A stretch of 6,386 nt of DNA. Source: an uncultured Eubacteriales bacterium (lineage in GTDB: Bacteria; Bacillota; Clostridia; Peptostreptococcales; Anaerovoracaceae). The stretch covers positions 1 through 6,386 of the forward strand of contig CADCOV010000290.1 of assembly GCA_902803185.1 (NCBI GenBank), written 5' to 3'. Of this stretch, positions 1-6,386 are shown piece by piece (the stretch's first letter is position 1; every line of letters starts with the position of its first letter). The notes under the pieces are model-generated. The model was not told where the DNA came from and made no database searches. It saw nothing but the letters and a program-made list of their open reading frames with translations. Made by a program: the position numbers and the translations under genes.

Positions 1-1048
1 AGAACAGCAGGAGGAACGGCAGGGTATCGACCGGATCGCCGGTGTTCGGTGCGGCTTCTTCGGCAGGGGATGCCGGCTCCGCGGCCGGGGCTTCCTCCTC
101 GGAGGCCGGTCCCTCGTCCACAGGTCCTTCCTCAGCCGGCTCTTCGTCCTCCGGCTCCTCAGCCGGTTCTTCTGCCGGAGCGTCAGGCAGCGTAAGATAA
201 CCTTCGACATGACCGGTCGTATCGGCGGCGATCGACACGTCGAACACCAGGCCGTTGCGCCAGGCTTCGAGGAGTGTGCCGCCCTGGATCACGGTGCCGC
301 GCATGCCCTGGGGCAGGAATACGTAGCCCGGATCCGCTTCCAGCTCGATCGAGAAACTGTAGGTCTCGCCGGCTTCGAGGGTGCCGCAGTATGGCCAGCG
401 ATAATCTGTCCAGTAGGCACAGTCCCCGTTCCCGTCGGTGCGCAGGTGATAGCCGGTCCCGGCTGCCTGCACGGCAGGGCGGTTGGTCTGCGTCGACCAG
501 TCAAAGAGCGCGTTGCCGTCCTCGTCGGTTCCGGCCACGGCGGTGTCCGTTTCGGTGCCTGCCTCAGGCGGAGCGACCGTCAGCTCGATCTGCTCGACCG
601 GTTTTGCCCAGACGAGGTACAGATCGATGTCTTCCAGGATGATGGTGGAGACCGGGGTGTCCGGGTCGATGAGAGCGCTGAAGATCTCGTCCCAGCTGGA
701 CGGATCGGTCACAGGCTGCCGGCTGAACCCCAGCAGGACTTCGCCATCGTCCATGACCACATCATCTTCTTCCTGGAAAGGCCACTTATAGTAGGAGCGG
801 ATGCAGTCATAGGTGGACACAGATTCGTCAGTCACTCCCACATAGATCGTATCGCCGTGGCCGCAGGTGTAGACCGGGATGATCGCGATCTCATCTTCGG
901 GAGCCGGGGTCTTTTCACCCTGCTCTTCCGTGGTCCCCACCGGGCCGTTGCCGGGGTCCTCAGCCAGGGCCACCGCCGCCTGCGGGAGGAGGAACAGGAG
1001 GCCTGCGAGGAACAAAATGAGGACCGGCCTGAAAGCATTCCTTTTCAT
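1..1048 (-). CDS. Sortase-anchored surface protein, C-terminus cut by window edge
   Basis: The frame is open for 349 codons from the ATG at 1048-1046 to the left edge. An AGGG-type ribosome binding site (1061-1058) lies 9 nt upstream of the ATG. Residues 1-29 form a Sec signal peptide: MKRNAFR, a Leu-rich core, and a probable cut after ALA at residue 29. Residues about 59-150 resemble an InlB/Listeria-Bacteroides repeat, ending in LEDIDLYLVWAKP at 138-150. Residues about 153-285 form a beta-sandwich-like domain opening with IELTVAPPEAGT and containing GTLEAGETYSFSIELE near 222, a pattern I associate with repeats in clostridial surface proteins. Residues about 288-333 are Pro/Glu/Ala-rich, typical of a wall-spanning spacer. 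PNTGD at 334-338 (DNA 49-35) followed by hydrophobic TLPFLLLF is a sortase motif plus the start of a membrane segment, so only a short tail should be missing. No enzymatic motif is visible. An adhesin or structural role is possible but unproven. Confidence 0.88.
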   Translation of the reverse strand, partial: MKRNAFRPVLILFLAGLLFLLPQAAVALAEDPGNGPVGTTEEQGEKTPAPEDEIAIIPVYTCGHGDTIYVGVTDESVSTYDCIRSYYKWPFQEEDDVVMDDGEVLLGFSRQPVTDPSSWDEIFSALIDPDTPVSTIILEDIDLYLVWAKPVEQIELTVAPPEAGTETDTAVAGTDEDGNALFDWSTQTNRPAVQAAGTGYHLRTDGNGDCAYWTDYRWPYCGTLEAGETYSFSIELEADPGYVFLPQGMRGTVIQGGTLLEAWRNGLVFDVSIAADTTGHVEGYLTLPDAPAEEPAEEPEDEEPAEEGPVDEGPASEEEAPAAEPASPAEEAAPNTGDPVDTLPFLLLF

Positions 1049-1095
1049 ATCAACTATCCCTGTCTTTCTATCTGTCAAAGCGTTGCCTTGGCATC

Positions 1096-1124
1096 AGTAT
1101 ACCATCAAAGCAGTGCGGGCACAA
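1096..1124 (-). promoter_or_regulatory. Extended -10 promoter for the leftward surface-protein gene
   Basis: On the minus strand, TATACT (1101-1096) is preceded directly by TGG (1104-1102), an extended -10 arrangement. A weak -35, TTGTGC (1124-1119), sits 17 bp upstream. The predicted start near 1089 would leave a leader of about 40 nt before the ATG at 1048. A TTGACA at 1078-1073 lies too close to the ATG, and has no -10 box at the right spacing, to be this gene's -35. Confidence 0.5.
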
Positions 1125-1159
1125 TACCAGGCATACCGTCACAGGGACTGCCCATTCCG

Positions 1160-1168
1160 TGGTACAAT
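1160..1168 (+). promoter_or_regulatory. Extended -10 promoter for the GNAT gene
   Basis: TGG followed by TACAAT (1163-1168) forms an extended -10 box 54 bp before the ATG at 1223. No good -35 is present: CACAGG at 1140-1145 occupies the 17-bp position. It lies back to back with the leftward promoter, so the two genes share a divergent control region of 174 bp. Confidence 0.45.
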
Positions 1169-1222
1169 GGGATCAGGCGGAACACTCATATCCGGACATC
1201 AAAAGGAAAGGCGGCGATACCG

Positions 1223-1747
1223 ATGATCCAAACAGAACACCTCACCATACGGAGAGTGGAGGCGGACGACTGGAAGGCGATCCGGGAGATCTGGGCAGCG
1301 GTGGCGGGCACCTGGGCAGCGCAGTACGACACCCCGAATGACTTGTCTGATGAGGCGGCGGAACAGCGGATCCGCCGGTGGGCTTTGTTCGGGCGCAGCA
1401 GGGAGCACAGGTTCTATGCGGTCTGTCTGGGGGAACAGGTCATCGGGTACTATGCGCTCCACCTGAGGGAAGACACCTATGAGCTGGGGTACTGCTTCCA
1501 TCCGGCGTTCCATGGGAAGGGCCTCGCCCGGGAAGGCCTGGCGGCAGTACTGGATGAGATGGCGCCGCTGAAGCAGGAGGGGATCACCGGGATCGAGGCG
1601 GGGACCGCGCTGGCGAACACGCCGTCGGTCAGGCTGCTTTTGTCCCTGGGGTTCCGGCAGACCGGCACGGAAAAGGTCTCTTTCTACAAGGATGAAGAGG
1701 GCCGGGATATCGTCTTTGACGGCGGCCGGTTCCTGCTGGCCTGGTGA
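1223..1747 (+). CDS. GNAT-family N-acetyltransferase, RimJ/RimL type
   Basis: This 174-residue cytoplasmic protein is predicted to move an acetyl group from acetyl-CoA to an amine, perhaps a protein N-terminus or a small molecule; the substrate cannot be read. The opening, MIQTEHLTIRRVEADDWKAI, is the standard beta1 start of RimJ/RimL-like enzymes. YELGYCFHPAFHGKGLAREG at 86-105 holds the acetyl-CoA pyrophosphate loop (HGKGLA, 97-102). ANTPSVRLLLSLGFRQTG at 131-148 is the conserved Asn-x-Pro-Ser and Gly-Phe segment near the C-terminus. Length fits the family. The open frame extends upstream to 209, but that part is antisense to the leftward gene. The ATG at 1223 follows the promoter, has AAGG/GGCGG upstream (1208-1214), and is where homology to the fold begins. 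No convincing terminator follows. Confidence 0.88.
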   Translation: MIQTEHLTIRRVEADDWKAIREIWAAVAGTWAAQYDTPNDLSDEAAEQRIRRWALFGRSREHRFYAVCLGEQVIGYYALHLREDTYELGYCFHPAFHGKGLAREGLAAVLDEMAPLKQEGITGIEAGTALANTPSVRLLLSLGFRQTGTEKVSFYKDEEGRDIVFDGGRFLLAW

Positions 1748-1814
1748 AAAGAAGGAGAAAGAGCGCCACGGGGCCCCCTGAGTTTTCAGACTTTGGGGAC
1801 TAAGGCGGAAAACA

Positions 1815-1843
1815 TTGCATTTTAGGCTTTTTTTTGATATAGT
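1815..1843 (+). promoter_or_regulatory. Sigma-70-type promoter driving the riboswitch leader
   Basis: TTGCAT (1815-1820) and TATAGT (1838-1843) are separated by exactly 17 bp. The spacer contains a run of eight T (1828-1835). Transcription would start near 1850, about 15 nt before the first paired base of the aptamer. This gives a leader of roughly 385 nt before the ATG at 2236. The spacing and position relative to the aptamer make this a stronger call than the other two promoters. Confidence 0.65.
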
Positions 1844-1864
1844 ACATGGGCAAAGAATAATACG

Positions 1865-2054
1865 TTTTGCAGTGCCGGGCGGCAGCCGCTCGGATAATAG
1901 GGAACCAGGTGAGAATCCTGGACGATCCGGTCACTGTGAATAGGGAGCGCACCCCGAAGTCAGCCATTGGGCAGCATGCCGTCGCAGGACGGTGCACAGG
2001 CCTGAGAAGGCGGGGCAGCGCGGAGATCTATGAGTCAGGAAACCTGCTGCGAAG
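1865..2054 (+). promoter_or_regulatory. Cobalamin riboswitch aptamer
   Basis: The conserved blocks of the B12 riboswitch family appear in the right order. GGGAA (1900-1904) is followed by the hairpin CCAGG (1905-1909) / CCTGG (1917-1921), with GGTGAGAATCC across its loop. Next come GGTCACTGTGA (1929-1939), CAGCCATTGGG (1961-1971), and GCCTGAGAAGGC (2000-2011). The B12-box-like AGTCAGGAAACCTGC (2033-2047) comes last. A closing P1 helix can form between TTTTGCAG (1865-1872) and CTGCGAAG (2047-2054), with G-U pairs. GCGG/CCGC near 1880-1889 gives a P2-type hairpin. This RNA senses adenosyl- or related cobalamins and normally lowers expression of the downstream gene when B12 is plentiful. Which cobalamin form is preferred cannot be told by eye. 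Confidence 0.93.
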
Positions 2055-2130
2055 TGTGTTGGAATTGCTTCCGGAGAGAGCATGCCCAATGATACAAGCT
2101 TTGTTTTGTACCACGTTCATCGTATCTGGG

Positions 2131-2166
2131 AACCTGCTTTCTGTGCCTTCGGAAAGCGGGTTTTTG
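2131..2166 (+). terminator. Intrinsic terminator of the riboswitch expression platform
   Basis: AACCTGCTTTC (2131-2141) pairs with GAAAGCGGGTT (2152-2162) over 11 bp with one G-U pair, leaving a 10-nt loop. The run TTTTTGTTGT starts at 2161. The hairpin sits 77 nt after the aptamer and 70 nt before the start codon, so it can stop transcription before the coding region. This indicates control by transcription attenuation rather than by hiding the ribosome binding site. Confidence 0.85.
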
Positions 2167-2235
2167 TTGTCTAAGGACCGACGCGTTTTCCGGAGGGGTA
2201 TATCAATTAAGGTTTAGTTGTAGAAAGGAAAGGAC

Positions 2236-5200
2236 ATGAAAAACAGCATGAGAAGATTCATTGTACTCCTTCTGGCCCTGTCGATGGTGTTCACCACGAT
2301 GGCTGTGCCTGCCTTCGCGGCGGAGGAGACGGTGGCTGCGGCGAATGCGGAAGAGACGTCTTTTGACAATTCGACGACCCTTCCGGATGGCGCGTATCCG
2401 ATCGATGCGGATCATTACACCTTTACCGGCGGCACAGGGAAGGCCAAGCTGACCTGCACCAGCGTGGAGGTGGTGGACGGAAAGGCCTACGGCTATTTCA
2501 CCGCCAGCAGCGCAAACATGACCCATGTGTATCTGGGGCATACCGCCAGCAATGACGAGGATCCGCAGTACTACGATCCGAATACCGGCAGCATGGGCGA
2601 GGACGTGTATGCCATCGATGAGAACCAGGAGGTCAAGATCCCGGTCAAGCTCAATCAGAGCATCGACATCGCGGCGAGGACAGCGGCGATGTCTGAGCCG
2701 CACTGGATCCAGTACAACTACACGATCTCCCTCGAGGAGCCTGAAGAAGAAACGGATGACAGGATCGCGTTTGCCGGCGACAATTTCGGCTTCTATAAAG
2801 CAGACGGTGTATCCGGTTTCGGCATGCTTTCCCCTCAGGATGGATCCAGGATCGTCCTCGACGGCGATGAAGTCAAGATCTATCTCGTGCCGAAAAACAC
2901 GACCGTGTATAACGGGATCCACTGGGGATCCATCACGGATGAAGAGCTCACCAGGGACGTCCTCACGCTGGAGAGCGGCTGCTGGGAGATCACGGTAAGC
3001 GCGGAAAACTGCGGTTACGGCATCCCGGCGGCGCCAGTCAAACCAGATGGCGGCACGACGAGTACGCAGTACTACCTCTGCATCCCTTCGAAGGATAAGC
3101 TGCCGGTCATTGCGGACTATACCGGAGTGGATCAGGCGCTCTCCGCAGTACCGGCCGACCTCAGCGGATATACCGCGGAGAGCGTCCAGGCTGTCACTGA
3201 CGCCGTGGCCGTTACGGAAGCGGAAGGCTTCCGTATGTATAGCGCATCCGAGCAGGAAACTGTCGATGCGGCGGCCAAGGCGATCAATGATGCAGTCGCC
3301 GCGCTGGAGGAGGAAAAACCAGCCGAGCCGGAGAAGACCGAACTTACGATCACCAACAACACCGGTATGTTCAAGGCGGTCACCGCTTACCTGACCACGG
3401 AAGACGGCCAGGAGTACCTGGTGATGGCGCTGTCCAGCAACGGCTACAAGGAGCTGTTCAAGGGCACCTATGAGCAGGCGGTCGCGAACGGCGATGGTAC
3501 GGCGGACAAGGGCAACGATACCTGGGTCCACAGTTATACCAACGAAGACGGCAAACTGGAATTCAAGATCGCTCTCGGCGCAGACGAGACCTATGTCCCG
3601 TGCGTGGCGATCTCCAACAGCTACTATACCAAGTATCTGAACGGAACGAACGCTCTGGAGAGAGCCTTCTATCCGAGACAGTTCGAAGTGGACAGGGAAG
3701 CGAAGACCCTGGTGACCGGCGACTACGATGAGACGGCGGACTTCGCTGTGACGTCCAACGTCGCGGACTTCAAGGCCGCGGCAGCTGCGTCCACGAGAGT
3801 GGTCGGCGGCCCGAACTCCAACAACTACAATGTGGCGCCGACGCTGGCGATGGAGGATACGACCTACGACAAGGTCACCTATCCGACCGTTGTGAGCGGC
3901 AAGCTCTCCGAGGAGAGCGCGGAGCTGACGGACGGCAAGTTCGCGATCTCCCTGCTGAACGCCCCGAACACGGAGGCGTTCAAGGACAAGACGCCGATCA
4001 AGATGACCTTCCACGTGGCGGCGGATGCCCCATATGAGGAGGCCGGCACGGACGTCGAGAGAACGGTCACCATCGACAAGATGGCGAAGACCATCGTGAT
4101 CGACGGCACCCCGCTGAAGGAGAAGGCGCCGGTCGAGCGCCAGGAACTGGCTGTCGATAAGACGCAGGCCGGCATGATGAAGCCGGCAGCGACTGCCTAC
4201 CTCGAGGGCGAGAAGACTGTCATCCTCCCGATGGAGAACGACAGCTTCTCCGCGATCTTTGTCGGCGACGGCAGAGAAGTGGACGAGGCAGCGGTCATCG
4301 CCCTGGCGGAGGACAATACCTTCACCTTTGAGGCGCCGACCTTTGACGAAGCGTTCACCGTTGCGTTCCAAAGCAAGAAGAACAGTAATTGGCTGAACAA
4401 GAAGATCACCGTCAGCAAGGACAACGCGACCCTCGTGATCGTCGATGACAAAGCTGACTATACCGCCGTGGATGCTGCGATCGCGGCGATCCCGGAGGAT
4501 CTGAGCATCTATACCGAGGAGAGCGCCGCTGCCGTCGAATCCGCGAAGGCTGCGGTCAAGACCGGCAAGAACTCCGTCGAGCAGGCTGCGGTCGACGAGA
4601 TGGCGAAGGTCATCAATGACGCAGTGGCGGCACTGGAACTCAAGGACCCTGTCCTGACAGACGGCACCTACACCGCGACCAAGGTCACCACGGACGTCAC
4701 CACGGAGGCCAGCGGCATGATCATGGTGACCAAGGCTACCGTCGTCATCAAGGACGGCCAGGCGACCGCCATCGTGACCATGAAGGGCACCGGTGCGGAC
4801 AGACTGTACGTCTCCGATACAGCGACCAAGGACACCATCATCGCGGAAGCGATCGCGGAAGAGAACAAGGAAGTTGGCGGCGAGTTCGGCAACCTGATCG
4901 GCGGACTGAAGTTCGAGGGCGAGAGCGCCTACTCCTTCTGGCCGATCCCGATCACCCTGGGCGAGCCGAAGGTTTATGCGGCCCGTTCCGCCAGCCACTT
5001 CTCCAAGCAGGACAAACCGCAGGAAGAGTACTATTACGTCCATGACTTTAAGATCGATGCGGCGGATCTCACGAAGGTCAGCGACAGCACCGAGCTGCCT
5101 GTCACGGCGGCCCAGGAAGCCCAGAAATATCTGAACCAGTACTTCTTGGACGGCAAGGTGGTCACCTCCGCGACGGCTGCCTCTGTGAAGGGCAAAGCTG

Positions 5201-6386
5201 CCAACGTGACGATCCCATACTACGATGCCAATGGCGCTAAGATCAGCAGCGTCATCTTCAAGATGGCGGAGAGCGGCAAGTTCCGTTCCGGCTGGTTCGT
5301 TGACAGCAGCATCTTGAACACGACATATTTCACGAGCAGCAATCTCAAGAAGATACGCTATCCGGAAGGCGCGAGCGGCAAGGTGACCTTCAACCCGAAG
5401 GCTGCCTACAGGGATGAGGGCATGACCTTCACCGCCACCCTGAAGCTGTACCCGGCAGATGCGGGCTATGATCAGTACGATTCTACCGGCGTCTACTACG
5501 ACGCGGAGCCTCTGGCAGAGCAGGAGTTCACATTCACGGTGGAACCGCTGCCGGGTGACAGGCACGTCACCATCACCGTCACAGACGCGGTGAGCAAGGA
5601 AGAGATCGCGGCGGCCGTCGTCACAGTCACCAAGAATCCGGAGGCAGATGGCGAGGAACCTGCCGTCATCGAAAAGAGCGAAGAGGGCACCTATGCCCTG
5701 ACCGTCCCTGGCACCTACACCGTCAAGGTGAGTGCGGAGGGCTATCTGGTCCCGGGCACCGAAGACAGCGAGTACGTCCAGGCGGACTACGTCCCGAAGA
5801 AGGATGGCGAGACGCTGAAGATCGAACTGATCAAGGCGGAAGAGAGCAAGAACACCATCACCTTCGACCTGAAGGATCAGATGGGTGGGGCGGTGGCGGC
5901 ACCGACCATCAGCGTGTACCGCTGGGATGACAAGACCCCGGTCGAGGCTGAGGCCGACGGCAGCTACAAGCTGTATCACGGCGTCCGCTACGGCTATACG
6001 GTCACGGCGGAAGGTTATGAAGAGACGACCGCTACCCTCGTGCCGGCTGCAGATGGCGTCGAGGAGGCCATCGTCAACAAATACCTCACCGAGCAGAAGT
6101 TCACCTTCAAAGTCTATGATAACAAGACTAACGAAACGCTGGAGGGCGTGACCCTGGTCGTCAAGTACGGTCCGAGCAGCGCCGATCCGGAGACTTATGC
6201 GGAAGCGCAGCCAGACGAGAACGGCGTCTACACGATCCCAATCGACAACCGCGTCATCGCCTACGGCAGCAAGCTCGGTTACGAAGACGGCGAGCTGGGC
6301 GTCTGGTCCCTCGGATTCGATCCGCTGAAGGAATGCAGCTTCGGCCTGAAGCCGTATCCGGCCCTGGCCGTCGACAAGACGAACGC
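2236..6386 (+). CDS. Giant secreted NEAT-like/FIVAR multidomain surface protein, riboswitch-controlled, partial
   Basis: The frame is open for 1383 codons to the right edge with no stop. The ATG at 2236 follows GAAAGGAAAGGAC; AAGG (2225-2228) is 7 nt away. An in-frame ATG at 2248 is less well placed. Residues 1-28 are a Sec signal peptide ending AFA|AEE. Residues 49-168 form a first NEAT-like beta domain (LPDGAYPID, a VEVVDGKAYG strand, IPVKLNQSIDIAA, IQYNYTISL). About 170-290 holds a diverged copy, 293-360 FIVAR 1, 370-495 another beta domain (NTGMFKAVTAYL), and about 530-625 an unassigned beta region. About 636-739 is a further copy (AGMMKPAATAYL), 740-803 FIVAR 2, and 807-942 a fifth copy (LTDGTYTATK, VVIKDGQATAIV, EYYYVHDFKI). 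From 943 to 1105 is beta-rich and unassigned; from 1110 come carboxypeptidase-regulatory-like repeats. No catalytic motif or membrane segment is visible after the signal peptide; a wall anchor may lie beyond the window. The riboswitch suggests a corrinoid-related surface role, which is inference. Confidence 0.9.
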   Translation, partial: MKNSMRRFIVLLLALSMVFTTMAVPAFAAEETVAAANAEETSFDNSTTLPDGAYPIDADHYTFTGGTGKAKLTCTSVEVVDGKAYGYFTASSANMTHVYLGHTASNDEDPQYYDPNTGSMGEDVYAIDENQEVKIPVKLNQSIDIAARTAAMSEPHWIQYNYTISLEEPEEETDDRIAFAGDNFGFYKADGVSGFGMLSPQDGSRIVLDGDEVKIYLVPKNTTVYNGIHWGSITDEELTRDVLTLESGCWEITVSAENCGYGIPAAPVKPDGGTTSTQYYLCIPSKDKLPVIADYTGVDQALSAVPADLSGYTAESVQAVTDAVAVTEAEGFRMYSASEQETVDAAAKAINDAVAALEEEKPAEPEKTELTITNNTGMFKAVTAYLTTEDGQEYLVMALSSNGYKELFKGTYEQAVANGDGTADKGNDTWVHSYTNEDGKLEFKIALGADETYVPCVAISNSYYTKYLNGTNALERAFYPRQFEVDREAKTLVTGDYDETADFAVTSNVADFKAAAAASTRVVGGPNSNNYNVAPTLAMEDTTYDKVTYPTVVSGKLSEESAELTDGKFAISLLNAPNTEAFKDKTPIKMTFHVAADAPYEEAGTDVERTVTIDKMAKTIVIDGTPLKEKAPVERQELAVDKTQAGMMKPAATAYLEGEKTVILPMENDSFSAIFVGDGREVDEAAVIALAEDNTFTFEAPTFDEAFTVAFQSKKNSNWLNKKITVSKDNATLVIVDDKADYTAVDAAIAAIPEDLSIYTEESAAAVESAKAAVKTGKNSVEQAAVDEMAKVINDAVAALELKDPVLTDGTYTATKVTTDVTTEASGMIMVTKATVVIKDGQATAIVTMKGTGADRLYVSDTATKDTIIAEAIAEENKEVGGEFGNLIGGLKFEGESAYSFWPIPITLGEPKVYAARSASHFSKQDKPQEEYYYVHDFKIDAADLTKVSDSTELPVTAAQEAQKYLNQYFLDGKVVTSATAASVKGKAANVTIPYYDANGAKISSVIFKMAESGKFRSGWFVDSSILNTTYFTSSNLKKIRYPEGASGKVTFNPKAAYRDEGMTFTATLKLYPADAGYDQYDSTGVYYDAEPLAEQEFTFTVEPLPGDRHVTITVTDAVSKEEIAAAVVTVTKNPEADGEEPAVIEKSEEGTYALTVPGTYTVKVSAEGYLVPGTEDSEYVQADYVPKKDGETLKIELIKAEESKNTITFDLKDQMGGAVAAPTISVYRWDDKTPVEAEADGSYKLYHGVRYGYTVTAEGYEETTATLVPAADGVEEAIVNKYLTEQKFTFKVYDNKTNETLEGVTLVVKYGPSSADPETYAEAQPDENGVYTIPIDNRVIAYGSKLGYEDGELGVWSLGFDPLKECSFGLKPYPALAVDKTN
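3112..3315 (+). repeat. FIVAR module 1 (residues 293-360)
   Basis: This three-helix module starts ADYTGVDQALSAVPADL, continues with YTAESVQAV, and ends with AINDAVAALEEE. It matches the FIVAR pattern found in Gram-positive surface proteins, where such modules act as spacers or carbohydrate-related units. It follows a diverged NEAT-like domain directly and is followed by a Pro/Glu linker (KPAEPEKTE) into the next beta domain. Confidence 0.82.
4453..4644 (+). repeat. FIVAR module 2 (residues 740-803)
   Basis: The opening ADYTAVDAAIAAIPEDL and the end VINDAVAALELK align closely with module 1; ADYT-VD, IP/VP-DLS, YT-ES and INDAVAALE are shared. It too sits directly after a NEAT-like copy and before another. 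The unit [beta domain-FIVAR-beta domain] therefore occurs twice, suggesting internal duplication. Confidence 0.82.
5563..6384 (+). repeat. Three carboxypeptidase-regulatory-like beta-sandwich repeats
   Basis: Residues about 1110-1186, 1206-1275 and 1288-1360 share one plan. Each starts with an alternating beta strand (HVTITVTD, NTITFDLKD, KFTFKVYDN), then A/L-x-V/I-TV/SVY/LVV. Next is a G-x-Y strand (EGTYALTVPG, DGSYKLYHG, NGVYTIPID). The first two also have a YTVKVSAEGY or YTVTAEGYEE strand. These are stalk-like domains in other secreted proteins and probably hold the N-terminal domains away from the cell. More copies may follow beyond the edge. Confidence 0.6.

Noticed and set aside
209..1222. 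Upstream two-thirds of the 512-codon plus-strand frame ending at 1747
   Set aside because: This part is the antisense of the leftward surface gene. The real GNAT protein starts at 1223 with its own promoter and ribosome binding site.
1764..1835. GC-rich dyad (GGGGCCCC at 1770-1777, CCCC/GGGG, CGCC/GGCG) and a T8 run as a terminator for the GNAT gene
   Set aside because: The T run begins about 20 nt after the last pairing arm, and the arms are interrupted by large bulges. The T run fits better as the spacer of the promoter at 1815-1843.
2091..2126. GATAC/GTATC inverted repeat in the leader (with competing TACAA/TTGTA) as a defined antiterminator
   Set aside because: The stems are short and mutually exclusive, and neither pairs with a terminator arm, so no specific role can be supported.
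1867..2217. Plus-strand open frame of 116 codons over the leader
   Set aside because: It lies almost entirely within the riboswitch aptamer and terminator; its codons follow the RNA consensus, not a protein, and no ribosome binding site precedes it.
2203..5979. 1258-codon open frame on the minus strand
   Set aside because: It is in exact antisense register with the surface-protein gene, crosses no ribosome binding site of note, and its Arg/Asp/Val/Leu-heavy product has no recognisable domain. The sense frame has a signal peptide, riboswitch, ribosome binding site and known modules.
1..6386. tRNA, rRNA, CRISPR array, insertion sequence or prophage signs
   Set aside because: No cloverleaf, regular spaced direct repeats, transposase motifs or terminal inverted repeats were seen on either strand.

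Overview
This window looks like chromosomal DNA from a GC-rich, low-passage-of-A/T-codons Gram-positive anaerobe, most likely a member of the Bacillota (Clostridia) of the gut or mouth. The reasons are two large secreted surface proteins with Sec signal peptides, a PNTGD-type sortase anchor, FIVAR modules, AGGA-like ribosome binding sites and a cobalamin riboswitch with an intrinsic terminator. The genus cannot be read from the sequence.

Layout. (1) Positions 1-1048, minus strand: a surface protein that leaves the window at its C-terminus. It has a signal peptide, an InlB-repeat-like segment, a beta-sandwich domain, a Pro/Glu-rich spacer and a PNTGD anchor followed by the start of a hydrophobic segment. 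(2) Positions 1049-1222: a short divergent promoter region with an extended -10 box on each strand. (3) Positions 1223-1747, plus strand: a 174-residue RimJ/RimL-type GNAT acetyltransferase. (4) Positions 1748-2235: a noncoding leader with a good sigma-70-type promoter, a complete cobalamin riboswitch aptamer (about 1865-2054), a linker and an intrinsic terminator (2131-2166). (5) Position 2236 to the right edge, plus strand: at least 1383 codons of one very large secreted protein. It is built from NEAT-like beta domains interleaved with two FIVAR modules, followed by at least three carboxypeptidase-regulatory-like beta-sandwich repeats.

The main point of interest is the pairing of (4) and (5). 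A B12-sensing transcription-attenuation leader directly precedes a giant surface protein with no transporter or enzyme signature. Genes under cobalamin riboswitches usually make, import or replace B12. The simplest hypothesis is therefore that this protein captures corrinoids, or a related tetrapyrrole, at the cell surface of a Gram-positive bacterium, with the NEAT-like domains as candidate ligand-binding units. That role is inference; the riboswitch, the terminator and the repeated architecture are visible in the sequence. Both surface genes run off the window and so lack a stop codon here. Long open frames antisense to them are by-products of codon usage.
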